Position numbers and translations under genes: made by a program
Shown here: positions 1-5,556 of the stretch, in pieces
How positions within the stretch are numbered: position 1 is the stretch's first letter
How the letters are laid out: every line of letters starts with the position of its first letter
The notes under the pieces: generated by a model
The model's input: only the letters and a program-made list of their open reading frames with translations
Told to the model about the DNA's origin: nothing
Databases searched by the model: none
Assembly: GCA_903931645.1 (NCBI GenBank)
Contig: CAIZDF010000450.1
Location: forward strand, 1 to 7,115
Direction of reading: 5' to 3'
Length of the DNA stretch: 7,115 nucleotides
Source: an uncultured Tolumonas sp.
GTDB lineage: Bacteria; Pseudomonadota; Gammaproteobacteria; Enterobacterales; Aeromonadaceae

Positions 1-792
1 ATCTTTCAATGCATGTTGTTGCCGCTTCTTTAAGCGCTTTTGCCATTGTTTCGGCAATATCAGTTCTTGAGGCCATTGCTCTTCAAATAAAGCAATATCA
101 TGCAATAACCCTAAGCTTTGCTGTAGCTCAGTTAATACCGGTAGCCGATGATTCTGTCGTTTGGTTAATACGGCCGCAAACCCTTTCCCCCAGTAACGCA
201 ACTGTTTTACATGTAAGCGTAAGGCGTGCCAATCCGCAATTGGGGAGCTTAGTTTTAAATCAGCTGCTGCTTTCAAAAAACGTTTCTCTAATTGACGTGA
301 TTTCTGTCGGGCTGCTGATTGCAAAACACTCTTACGCTTATGCCGCGATTTTCTATCCCAGACCGAACTCACTTGCGATAACGTTTCTGCTAAAGCAGTG
401 GCATGCAAATCAGGCAATAAATGTTGTCGTAATGCCAGCAAGTTATCTGCGAGCAAAGAGACAATCTCCGCTCCGCAACCTGTTTTAGCAGATAGCGATT
501 CTGCGAGTGCCAACCTGACCTCCCGATCCCGATCTTGCCCCGTCAACGCTGCTGCGATTCCTAACTGTTTCTTTTGTTCCCGCATGATATGACAGCGCGG
601 ATACAACCCTTGTAATACCCGCAAACTGCGTAGATTGACCCGCAGATCATGCAGCGCTTCGGTGTCACCATCATCAGCCATTAGCACTAAAGCCTGACTG
701 GCTTTTGATGCTAACGCTGAAAAGTGCGTACTCAATTCCCGGGCAAACGATCGGTTTGATGAAAGCCGTTTTTTATTCTTCGTTTTCGACAT
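1..792 (-). CDS. CHAD-domain protein, partial (C-terminus outside window)
   Basis: The minus strand reads open from an ATG at 792 to the window edge, 264 codons without a stop. An AGGAAA Shine-Dalgarno sequence (complement of 799-804) supports the start. The product shows both halves of a CHAD (conserved histidine alpha-helical) domain. Around residues 48-58 is H-D-L-R followed by regularly spaced arginines (HDLRVNLRSLR). Around residues 189-200 is a second, similar helix (HALRLHVKQLRY). Near residue 225 is the LQQSLGLLHD helix typical of the family. The protein is rich in Lys and Arg, as expected for a domain known to bind polyphosphate. There is no signal peptide or membrane segment, so it is probably cytosolic. 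CHAD domains often accompany CYTH/triphosphatase domains, but no CYTH domain lies upstream within this protein. The CHAD assignment is firm, while its cellular role is inference. The gene is divergent from the PTS gene and may share its control region. Confidence 0.88.
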   Translation of the reverse strand, partial: MSKTKNKKRLSSNRSFARELSTHFSALASKASQALVLMADDGDTEALHDLRVNLRSLRVLQGLYPRCHIMREQKKQLGIAAALTGQDRDREVRLALAESLSAKTGCGAEIVSLLADNLLALRQHLLPDLHATALAETLSQVSSVWDRKSRHKRKSVLQSAARQKSRQLEKRFLKAAADLKLSSPIADWHALRLHVKQLRYWGKGFAAVLTKRQNHRLPVLTELQQSLGLLHDIALFEEQWPQELILPKQWQKRLKKRQQHALKD

Positions 793-835
793 TAGCAGTT
801 TCCTGATGATATCCCTGCTCTTATCCATAAGTATC

Positions 836-849
836 GTTCAGATCTGAAC
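836..849. promoter_or_regulatory. Perfect 14-bp palindrome, candidate operator of the CHAD gene
   Basis: GTTCAGATCTGAAC equals its own reverse complement. It lies 44-57 bp upstream of the CHAD start codon and just downstream, on the minus strand, of a TAAAAT candidate -10 box (complement of 855-860). That would place it at the transcription start, a common position for a repressor operator. I do not recognise the regulator. Confidence 0.4.
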
Positions 850-854
850 ATGTA

Positions 855-860
855 ATTTTA
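855..860 (-). promoter_or_regulatory. Candidate -10 box for the CHAD gene
   Basis: The minus strand reads TAAAAT here (5 of 6 matches to TATAAT). The predicted start of transcription is near 848, giving a leader of about 55 nt. No good -35 hexamer is visible at the usual distance. The CRP-like site centred at 886.5 lies about 38-40 bp upstream of this start, close to the class II activator position (-41.5), so CRP could replace the -35 element. This is inference. Confidence 0.3.
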
Positions 861-875
861 ATACTCCCCTCGGCA

Positions 876-897
876 TAGTGAGATCTAAATCACATCA
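876..897. promoter_or_regulatory. CRP (cAMP receptor protein) binding site, predicted
   Basis: The core TGAGA-TCTAAA-TCACA (879-894) matches the CRP consensus TGTGA-N6-TCACA at 9 of 10 half-site bases, and the six-base spacer closely resembles the best-known TCTAGA spacer. It sits between the divergent CHAD and PTS genes. Its centre is about -91.5 from a predicted PTS start near 978, and about -39 from the predicted CHAD start. Catabolite control is typical for PTS sugar permeases. Confidence 0.55.
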
Positions 898-948
898 CGA
901 TTTTTATGGTACAAAAATCCAGTTTATGCGTTTTCTTTCCGATTTTTA
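898..948. repeat. Three GATTTTT motifs: an inverted pair plus a direct copy
   Basis: The nonamer CGATTTTTA occurs at 898-906 and again at 940-948, exactly 42 bp apart (about four helical turns). A third copy of the heptamer GATTTTT lies inverted at 913-919, forming a 7-bp perfect inverted repeat with 899-905 across a 7-base spacer. The cluster lies between the CRP-like site and the predicted core promoter of the PTS gene. AT-rich runs arise easily by chance, so a specific regulator is only a possibility. Confidence 0.35.
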
Positions 949-971
949 CAGCTGCTTATTCCCCACATAAT
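945..971 (+). promoter_or_regulatory. Candidate sigma-70 promoter of the PTS gene
   Basis: TTTACA (945-950, 5 of 6 matches to TTGACA) and CATAAT (966-971, 5 of 6 matches to TATAAT) are 15 bp apart, shorter than the ideal 17. Transcription would start near 978 and give a leader of about 98 nt. The CRP-like site would then be centred near -91.5, close to a permitted class I position. A weaker alternative is an extended -10 sequence, TGGTACAAA, at 907-915. Confidence 0.35.
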
Positions 972-990
972 GCCATCGCTTAATGGGGAA
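959..990. repeat. TTCCCCA / TGGGGAA dyad around the PTS promoter
   Basis: TTCCCCA (959-965) and TGGGGAA (984-990) are perfect reverse complements with an 18-base spacer that contains the candidate CATAAT box. The dyad could be an operator bracketing the -10 region. Alternatively, if transcription starts upstream, it could form an RNA hairpin with a 7-bp stem in the leader. An alternative CCAT/ATGG pairing (973-976 with 983-986) would compete with it. Confidence 0.35.
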
Positions 991-1075
991 ATGCCGAATC
1001 AGTACATGGATGTCACTGGCTCGCATTATTTAGGAATATCGGTGCTTATTGCATCGGAAACATTTGGGAATCGCT

Positions 1076-2977
1076 ATGATCACTAACCTCATCAATGAAA
1101 AATTGATATGCCTCGATTTGCAGGCAACCACCAAGGACGCCGTATTTCGTGAAATGATCGAGATGCTGTCCGCACAAGGAAAAGTGAAAGATAAACTGCA
1201 GTTTTTACAAGACGTACAAGCACGTGAAGCCATTGGCAATACTGGCTTTGAAGATGGCATTGCACTGCCACATGCCAAGAGCCCTGCGGTTGTTGAACCT
1301 GCTGTTGTGATTGGAGTCAGTCGTAAAGGCGTTGATTACGGCGCAGAAGATGGCAAGCCATCAAAGCTGTTTTTCATGATTGCGTCACCTGCCGGTGGTG
1401 CCGATCACCACATTGGTGTCTTAGCGGAACTCTCATCCAAACTAATAGAAACTGGCTTTGTCGACGCCATTATGGCTGCTAAATCCAGCCGTGAAGCACT
1501 AACTTTACTGACAGCAAAAGCAGCGCCGGTTGCAGCACCATCAGGTGCCAGTAAAGGTTTCTTGATCGGGGTTACTGGCTGCCCAGCGGGGATAGCACAT
1601 ACCTATCTGGCAGCTGAGGCACTGGAAAAAGCGGCCAAAGAGTTAGGTTACAAAATTAAAGTTGAAACTAACGGTTCCATCGGCGTTAAAAATGCCCCAA
1701 CCGCAAAAGAAATCGCAGATGCAGACGCCATTATCGTGAGTTGTGACAAACAAGTGGATATGCACCGATTCACTGGTAAGAAAGTGATTAAAACCGGTGT
1801 TAAAGCCCCGATTAAAGATGCCAAAAACTTAATCAAACAAGCTTTAGCTGCTGCACCATATCAACCTCAGGGGAATGCTATGCCTGCTGAAGGAAATAAA
1901 TCTACGCAAACCCGTTCCGATCTTTACCGCTTCCTGATGAATGGTGTTTCCCACATGATCCCGTTCGTCGTTACCGGTGGTTTATTGATTGCACTCTCGC
2001 TGGCAATTGGTGGTGATCCGACTCCCGGCGGTATGGCAATTCCAGCCGGTAGTATGTGGAACTCGGTGCTGAATGTCGGTGTCGTTGCGTTCAAACTGAT
2101 GATCCCAATTTTGGCCGGTTATATTGCTTATGCGATTGGCGATCGCCCAGCACTGGCACCCGGTTTTATTGGTGGTTGGATTGCCAATGATGGTTCGTTC
2201 TATGGCGCAACTGCGGGTACAGGTTTTATTGGCGCCATCGTTGCCGGTTTATTGGTTGGTTATTTTGTGCGCTGGGTCGCTACCCGCGATTACAACAAAA
2301 TGCTGCGTCCATTGGTGCCTATTTTGATTGCACCACTATCCGGCACATTGTTTATCGCAGCGATCTTTATCTTCATCATCGGCGCACCCATTGCCGGTTT
2401 GATGACAGGTCTTAATGCCATGCTGATTTCCATGAGTGGTGGCAGTCTGGTGTTGTTAGGCATTGTTATCGGTGGCATGGCTGGTTTTGATATGGGCGGC
2501 CCAGTCAACAAAGTCGCCTTCCTGTTCTCTGTCGGCATGATTGCTTCAGGTCAAACTCAATTCATGGGTGCCATGGCCTGTGCGATCCCGGTTGCACCAT
2601 TGGGTATGGGTCTGGCGACTTTCCTTGGTCGTAAGATGGATCTGTTCGATGAAGACGAAATTGAAGCGGGTAAAGCTGCGGCAGCTATGGGTCTGGTTGG
2701 TATTTCTGAAGGTGCAATTCCGTTTGCAGCGCAAGATCCGCTGGCGGTTATTCCAGCCAACATGTTGGGCAGTATCGTCGCCGCCGTTATGGCATTCGTA
2801 TTCGGTGTGACTAACGCGGTTGCACACGGTGGTCCAATCGTAGCGCTGTTAGGTGCGATGAATAAACCACTGTTGGCATTAGCTGCCATGGCAGCAGGCG
2901 CAGTCACTACCGCGCTGGTTGCCATTACCCTGAAAAAAATCAAAGCCTCAAAAATAGCGGTTGCTAACGCAGCCTGA
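1076..2977 (+). CDS. fruA: PTS fructose-family transporter, fused EIIABC
   Basis: This 633-residue inner-membrane permease imports and phosphorylates a sugar, most likely fructose, using phosphate passed from HPr. The order is EIIA (about 1-147), EIIB (about 160-262) and EIIC (about 288-620, hydrophobic, several membrane spans). The EIIA phosphorylation site is His66 in GIALPHAKSP. The EIIB site is Cys169 in GVTGCPAGIAHTYLAAE. The EIIC hallmarks GFDMGGPVNK (470-479) and ISEGAIPFA (543-551) are present. I chose the ATG at 1076, preceded by GGGAA at 1066-1070, because EIIA proteins begin much like MITNLINEKL; a TTG at 1049 would add nine atypical residues. Length and domain order match Bacillus-type FruA and also mannosylglycerate MngA, but the EIIA part reads closer to FruA. 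Neither fruK nor fruB is next to it, so the substrate is not proven by context. Control by CRP is likely from the upstream site. Confidence 0.88.
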   Translation: MITNLINEKLICLDLQATTKDAVFREMIEMLSAQGKVKDKLQFLQDVQAREAIGNTGFEDGIALPHAKSPAVVEPAVVIGVSRKGVDYGAEDGKPSKLFFMIASPAGGADHHIGVLAELSSKLIETGFVDAIMAAKSSREALTLLTAKAAPVAAPSGASKGFLIGVTGCPAGIAHTYLAAEALEKAAKELGYKIKVETNGSIGVKNAPTAKEIADADAIIVSCDKQVDMHRFTGKKVIKTGVKAPIKDAKNLIKQALAAAPYQPQGNAMPAEGNKSTQTRSDLYRFLMNGVSHMIPFVVTGGLLIALSLAIGGDPTPGGMAIPAGSMWNSVLNVGVVAFKLMIPILAGYIAYAIGDRPALAPGFIGGWIANDGSFYGATAGTGFIGAIVAGLLVGYFVRWVATRDYNKMLRPLVPILIAPLSGTLFIAAIFIFIIGAPIAGLMTGLNAMLISMSGGSLVLLGIVIGGMAGFDMGGPVNKVAFLFSVGMIASGQTQFMGAMACAIPVAPLGMGLATFLGRKMDLFDEDEIEAGKAAAAMGLVGISEGAIPFAAQDPLAVIPANMLGSIVAAVMAFVFGVTNAVAHGGPIVALLGAMNKPLLALAAMAAGAVTTALVAITLKKIKASKIAVANAA

Positions 2978-2991
2978 TCATAAATAACGCA

Positions 2992-3026
2992 TTGGTCTGG
3001 CAGCCCCCCTGTCAGGCCAATTTTTT
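2992..3026 (+). terminator. Intrinsic terminator after the PTS gene
   Basis: A 12-bp stem (2992-3003 with 3009-3020, two G-T pairs) with a C-rich five-base loop is followed directly by six T residues and a further T-rich run. It begins 14 bases after the PTS stop codon. Its T-tract contains the end of the convergent radical SAM gene (stop at 3025-3027). On the minus strand no T-tract follows the stem, so it should work mainly for the PTS transcript. Confidence 0.88.
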
Positions 3027-4101
3027 ATTTTATCTCTACCGGTAACCGTCTTGGCCCCCATTTGCCGGGACGATCTTCAAATACACCCGGAATTCTAGTA
3101 CCACAGTGCTGACAGCTGCCATGATGTAAGGCCCAAGTTCCCAGCCGGTATGCATCACGTTCGATCAGTAATTCGCCACAAGAGGGGCACCAGGTACTGC
3201 CATCTTTAACATCATGCACGTTGCCGACATAAACATAATGCAGACCATGGGCTTTCGCGATATCCCGCGCTTGCAACAAGCTGGTCATGGGGGTACGGGG
3301 TTTATCCAGCATATGAAAATCAGGATGAAATGCGGTGAAATGCAAGGGCACATCCGGCCCTAACTCATCTGCGATCCAGCGACACATTGCTTCTAGTTCC
3401 ACCGGAGAATCGTTTTCTCCCGGGATCAATAACGTCGTAATTTCAAACCAGACATGGGTCTCATGTTTTAAATAACGTAAACAATCCAATACCGGTGCCA
3501 AGTGCCCGCCACAGATCCGATGGTAAAACGCTTCTGTAAAGCCTTTGAGATCGACATTCGCGGCATCCATGCCAGCAAAGAATTCTCGCCGTGGTTCCGG
3601 GTTGATATAGCCAGCCGTCACCGCTACTGTTTTGATGTTCCGCTCATGGCAGGCTGCTGCGACATCCAGCGCATACTCCATAAAAATCACCGGATCGTTA
3701 TAGGTAAAGGCGACAGAACGACTGCCGGTTTGCTCCGCCATTTTCGCTAACTGTTCCGGTGTCGCAGCGGCACTCAGAGTTTCCATATGGCGGGATTTGC
3801 TGATATCCCAGTTTTGACAGAACGCGCAGGTCAGATTGCATCCGGCAGTACCAAACGACAGCACCGGCGTGCCGGGTAAAAAATGATGTAGCGGTTTTTT
3901 CTCTATCGGGTCAATGCAAAAACCACTGGAGCGACCATAACTGGTTAAGACTATTTCGCCGCCCTGCGCCATGCGGACATAACACACACCACGTTTACCT
4001 TCGCGTAATTCACACTCACGCGGGCACAACGTACAAATGACATGATCATTATCCAGATGACGCCAATAATGGGTCGCAACGGTATTGTCTGAATTATCCA
4101 T
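3025..4101 (-). CDS. amrS: AmmeMemoRadiSam system radical SAM enzyme
   Basis: This 358-residue protein is a radical SAM enzyme related to pyruvate formate-lyase activases. The CxxxCxxC motif that holds the [4Fe-4S] cluster is C88-x3-C92-x2-C95 (CNLTCAFCQNW). An N-terminal cysteine set, C23-x2-C26-x3-C30-x9-C40, is typical of this subfamily. A C-terminal CPSC...CQHC pair (C305, C308, C330, C333) looks like a zinc ribbon or a second metal site. The ATG at 4101 has a strong GGAGG (complement of 4106-4110), four bases away. The adjacent divergent Memo-like and AMMECR1-like genes give the three-gene family its name. The reaction and substrate are, to my knowledge, not established; the enzyme probably makes a radical-dependent modification with the two partner proteins. 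All key cysteines are present and the length is normal, so the gene appears functional. The symbol is the one commonly used for this family. Confidence 0.9.
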   Translation of the reverse strand: MDNSDNTVATHYWRHLDNDHVICTLCPRECELREGKRGVCYVRMAQGGEIVLTSYGRSSGFCIDPIEKKPLHHFLPGTPVLSFGTAGCNLTCAFCQNWDISKSRHMETLSAAATPEQLAKMAEQTGSRSVAFTYNDPVIFMEYALDVAAACHERNIKTVAVTAGYINPEPRREFFAGMDAANVDLKGFTEAFYHRICGGHLAPVLDCLRYLKHETHVWFEITTLLIPGENDSPVELEAMCRWIADELGPDVPLHFTAFHPDFHMLDKPRTPMTSLLQARDIAKAHGLHYVYVGNVHDVKDGSTWCPSCGELLIERDAYRLGTWALHHGSCQHCGTRIPGVFEDRPGKWGPRRLPVEIK

Positions 4102-4118
4102 ATATCCTCCAGGGTAAC

Positions 4119-4133
4119 ACTATAATTGTAGGT
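4119..4133. promoter_or_regulatory. Overlapping divergent -10 boxes between amrS and amrB
   Basis: TATAAT (4121-4126) is a perfect -10 box for the rightward amrB gene, with transcription starting near 4133 and a leader of about 25 nt. On the other strand, TACAAT (complement of 4125-4130) and TATAGT (complement of 4119-4124) are -10 candidates for amrS. No convincing -35 hexamer is visible in either direction, which would fit activator dependence or weak promoters. Overlapping boxes mean the two promoters may exclude each other. Confidence 0.45.
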
Positions 4134-4145
4134 GACATCTACCTA
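4129..4145. promoter_or_regulatory. Dyad TAGGT-N7-ACCTA, candidate operator for the amr genes
   Basis: TAGGT (4129-4133) and ACCTA (4141-4145) are inverted copies with a seven-base spacer. The dyad covers the predicted amrB transcription start and lies just upstream of the amrS -10 candidates, so one bound protein could control both directions. The arms are short, so chance cannot be excluded. Confidence 0.3.
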
Positions 4146-4157
4146 TTCGGAGGTTGT

Positions 4158-4934
4158 ATGCAGGTCATTCATCAGCCCGCGGTGGCGGATATGTTTTATC
4201 CAGCTGATCCGGAAAGATTAATCAGCTGGATGCAAAACCATGTCCACCCGACAGCAGACACCAACCGTCGGCCACGCATGCTGATCCTGCCGCATGCCGG
4301 ATATCGGTTCTCCGGTGATACTGCAGCGCAGGGTTATCGGCTGTTACAGAAAAGCCAGTTTAAACGCGTGATCGTGTTATGCCCCGCGCATCGGGTTTAT
4401 GTACAAGGTATCGCCGTCCCCACCCGTTGGGATGCGGAAGCAACACCGTTAGGCCGCGTGCCCTTAGACAAAATGGCTATCGAGCAACTGCTCACCTTAC
4501 CGGGCGTGATTGCCATGACGGAAGCGCACCGTCAGGAACATGCCATTGAAGTCCAACTCCCCTTCCTGCAATATCAACTGGGTGAGTTTCAACTTATTCC
4601 CTTGGTGGTAGGCGAATGCCCGCCAGAAGATATCGCCCATGCATTAGAACTACTGATGAACGATGAGACACTGGCAATTATCAGCAGTGATCTCAGCCAT
4701 TACCTCAGCGCCGATATCGCCAAACAACAAGATGAGCAAACCATTCAGCAAATACTGCAATTTGATGAAACGTTATCGGGTGATCAGGCTTGTGGTTGCT
4801 ACGCACTGAATGGCGCTTTGCACTGGGCCCACCAGCATCAGTTAACTATTGAACTATTAGCAAAATGTAATTCGGGTGACGCCAGTCATGATAAAGATCG
4901 GGTGGTAGGCTATGCCGCTTTTGCTTTGTATTGA
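4158..4934 (+). CDS. amrB: AmmeMemoRadiSam system protein B (MEMO1 family)
   Basis: This 258-residue Memo-family protein has the class III extradiol dioxygenase (LigB) fold family signature. Human MEMO1 keeps a metal site made of histidines, an aspartate and a cysteine, and the matching residues appear here. They are His46 in LPHAGYRFSG, His78 in LCPAHRVY, His128 in QEHAIEVQLPFL, Asp178 and His181 in SSDLSHY, and Cys237 in CNSGD. The site therefore looks intact. Whether bacterial members act as enzymes or as metal-binding scaffolds is not settled as far as I know. There is no signal peptide, so it is probably cytosolic. The ATG at 4158 has GGAGG at 4149-4153, and transcription probably starts from the TATAAT box at 4121. 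The gene overlaps amrA by 23 bases, which suggests translational coupling. Confidence 0.9.
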   Translation: MQVIHQPAVADMFYPADPERLISWMQNHVHPTADTNRRPRMLILPHAGYRFSGDTAAQGYRLLQKSQFKRVIVLCPAHRVYVQGIAVPTRWDAEATPLGRVPLDKMAIEQLLTLPGVIAMTEAHRQEHAIEVQLPFLQYQLGEFQLIPLVVGECPPEDIAHALELLMNDETLAIISSDLSHYLSADIAKQQDEQTIQQILQFDETLSGDQACGCYALNGALHWAHQHQLTIELLAKCNSGDASHDKDRVVGYAAFALY

Positions 4935-5499
4935 ATTAACCGAACGTCAGACCATGCTGGCTCTGGCGCGGCAAGCGATTCAAGCTCATTGGTCACAGAG
5001 TAATGCTCCAGTTACCAATAATTTAGCGCATGGCGATCAAAAACCCGGCTGTTTTGTCACATTACGAAAACACGGTGAATTGCGTGGCTGTATTGGCACA
5101 TTAGAACAAGATATGCCCTTGTTACAATCCATTCCTTATTTTGCCCGCGCCGCAGCTTTTCAAGATCCCCGTTTTCCGCCACTGAGCAAAGATGAATTAG
5201 CTGACTGTGTGATTAGTATTTCACTGCTCAGCGAACGTGACCCCATCCCCGCAGACAGCAAAGAGGAATTGCTGGCAGCACTAACCCCTTTTACTGATGG
5301 TTTATGGCTCAGTGATGGTTATCATCGTGCCACTTTCCTACCAGCTGTCTGGCGCGAATTACCGGATAAGAACGAATTTATTCAGCATTTATTGCGCAAA
5401 GGCGGTTGGTCTCCACTAGGCTGGCCGGCACAGATGAAAGCATGGCGTTATAAAAGCATAGAGTTTTCCGAACCAGATGGTGAACTAGTTCGCGAATGA
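4912..5499 (+). CDS. amrA: AmmeMemoRadiSam system protein A (AMMECR1 domain)
   Basis: This 195-residue protein is almost entirely an AMMECR1 domain, the bacterial and archaeal counterpart of the human protein from the AMME deletion region. The hallmark LRGCIGTL is at 57-64 with Cys60. It is followed by the DPRFPPLS segment (85-92) and the C-terminal block ATFLPAVWRELPDKNEFIQHLL (from 140). No catalytic mechanism is established for this fold; the conserved Cys and surrounding groove suggest ligand binding or a role as a modified substrate. The ATG at 4912 lies inside amrB and gives a 23-base overlap, with GGTGG at 4901-4905. Homologues usually begin near ELTERQ, so a slightly later non-ATG start is possible, but no good one is visible. 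It is co-transcribed with amrB. Confidence 0.9.
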   Translation: MPLLLCIELTERQTMLALARQAIQAHWSQSNAPVTNNLAHGDQKPGCFVTLRKHGELRGCIGTLEQDMPLLQSIPYFARAAAFQDPRFPPLSKDELADCVISISLLSERDPIPADSKEELLAALTPFTDGLWLSDGYHRATFLPAVWRELPDKNEFIQHLLRKGGWSPLGWPAQMKAWRYKSIEFSEPDGELVRE

Positions 5500-5512
5500 G
5501 TGCTAAAGATGA

Positions 5513-5546
5513 TTGTTTAGTAAGTGCTTAATTTGTCATAATGACA
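5513..5546 (+). promoter_or_regulatory. Candidate promoter with palindrome for the cheW-cheR unit
   Basis: TTGTTT (5513-5518) and CATAAT (5537-5542) are 18 bp apart and form a possible sigma-70 promoter with a start near 5549. A perfect 13-base palindrome, TGTCAT-A-ATGACA (5534-5546), covers the -10 box and could be a repressor operator. No flagellar sigma-28 sequence is recognisable. A weak hairpin at 5501-5522 lacks a T-tract, so nothing clearly terminates amrA before this point and read-through is possible. Confidence 0.4.
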
Positions 5547-5556
5547 CAAGCTTGAT

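Noticed and set aside
9..592. Plus-strand open frames at 9-488 and 398-592
   Set aside because: They lie opposite the CHAD gene, whose minus-strand reading has clear domain motifs and a ribosome site. The plus-strand products resemble nothing recognisable.
1040..1057. Short hairpin GGTGC-TTATT-GCATC near the PTS ribosome site
   Set aside because: The stem is five pairs with one wobble, so it is too weak to call a riboswitch or a translation control element.
1049..1075. TTG start for the PTS gene nine codons upstream
   Set aside because: The extra residues are unlike EIIA proteins, no well-spaced ribosome site precedes the TTG, and the ATG at 1076 gives a typical beginning.
2124..2943. Open frames in other frames and on the minus strand inside the PTS gene
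   Set aside because: They are shadows of a strong coding frame and show no domain or ribosome-site support.
3502..3750. Plus-strand open frame inside amrS
   Set aside because: It lies opposite conserved radical SAM sequence and has no recognisable product.
5501..5522. TGCTAAA/TTTAGTA hairpin after amrA as a terminator
   Set aside because: The stem is AT-rich with a wobble pair and no T-tract follows, so termination is not supported.
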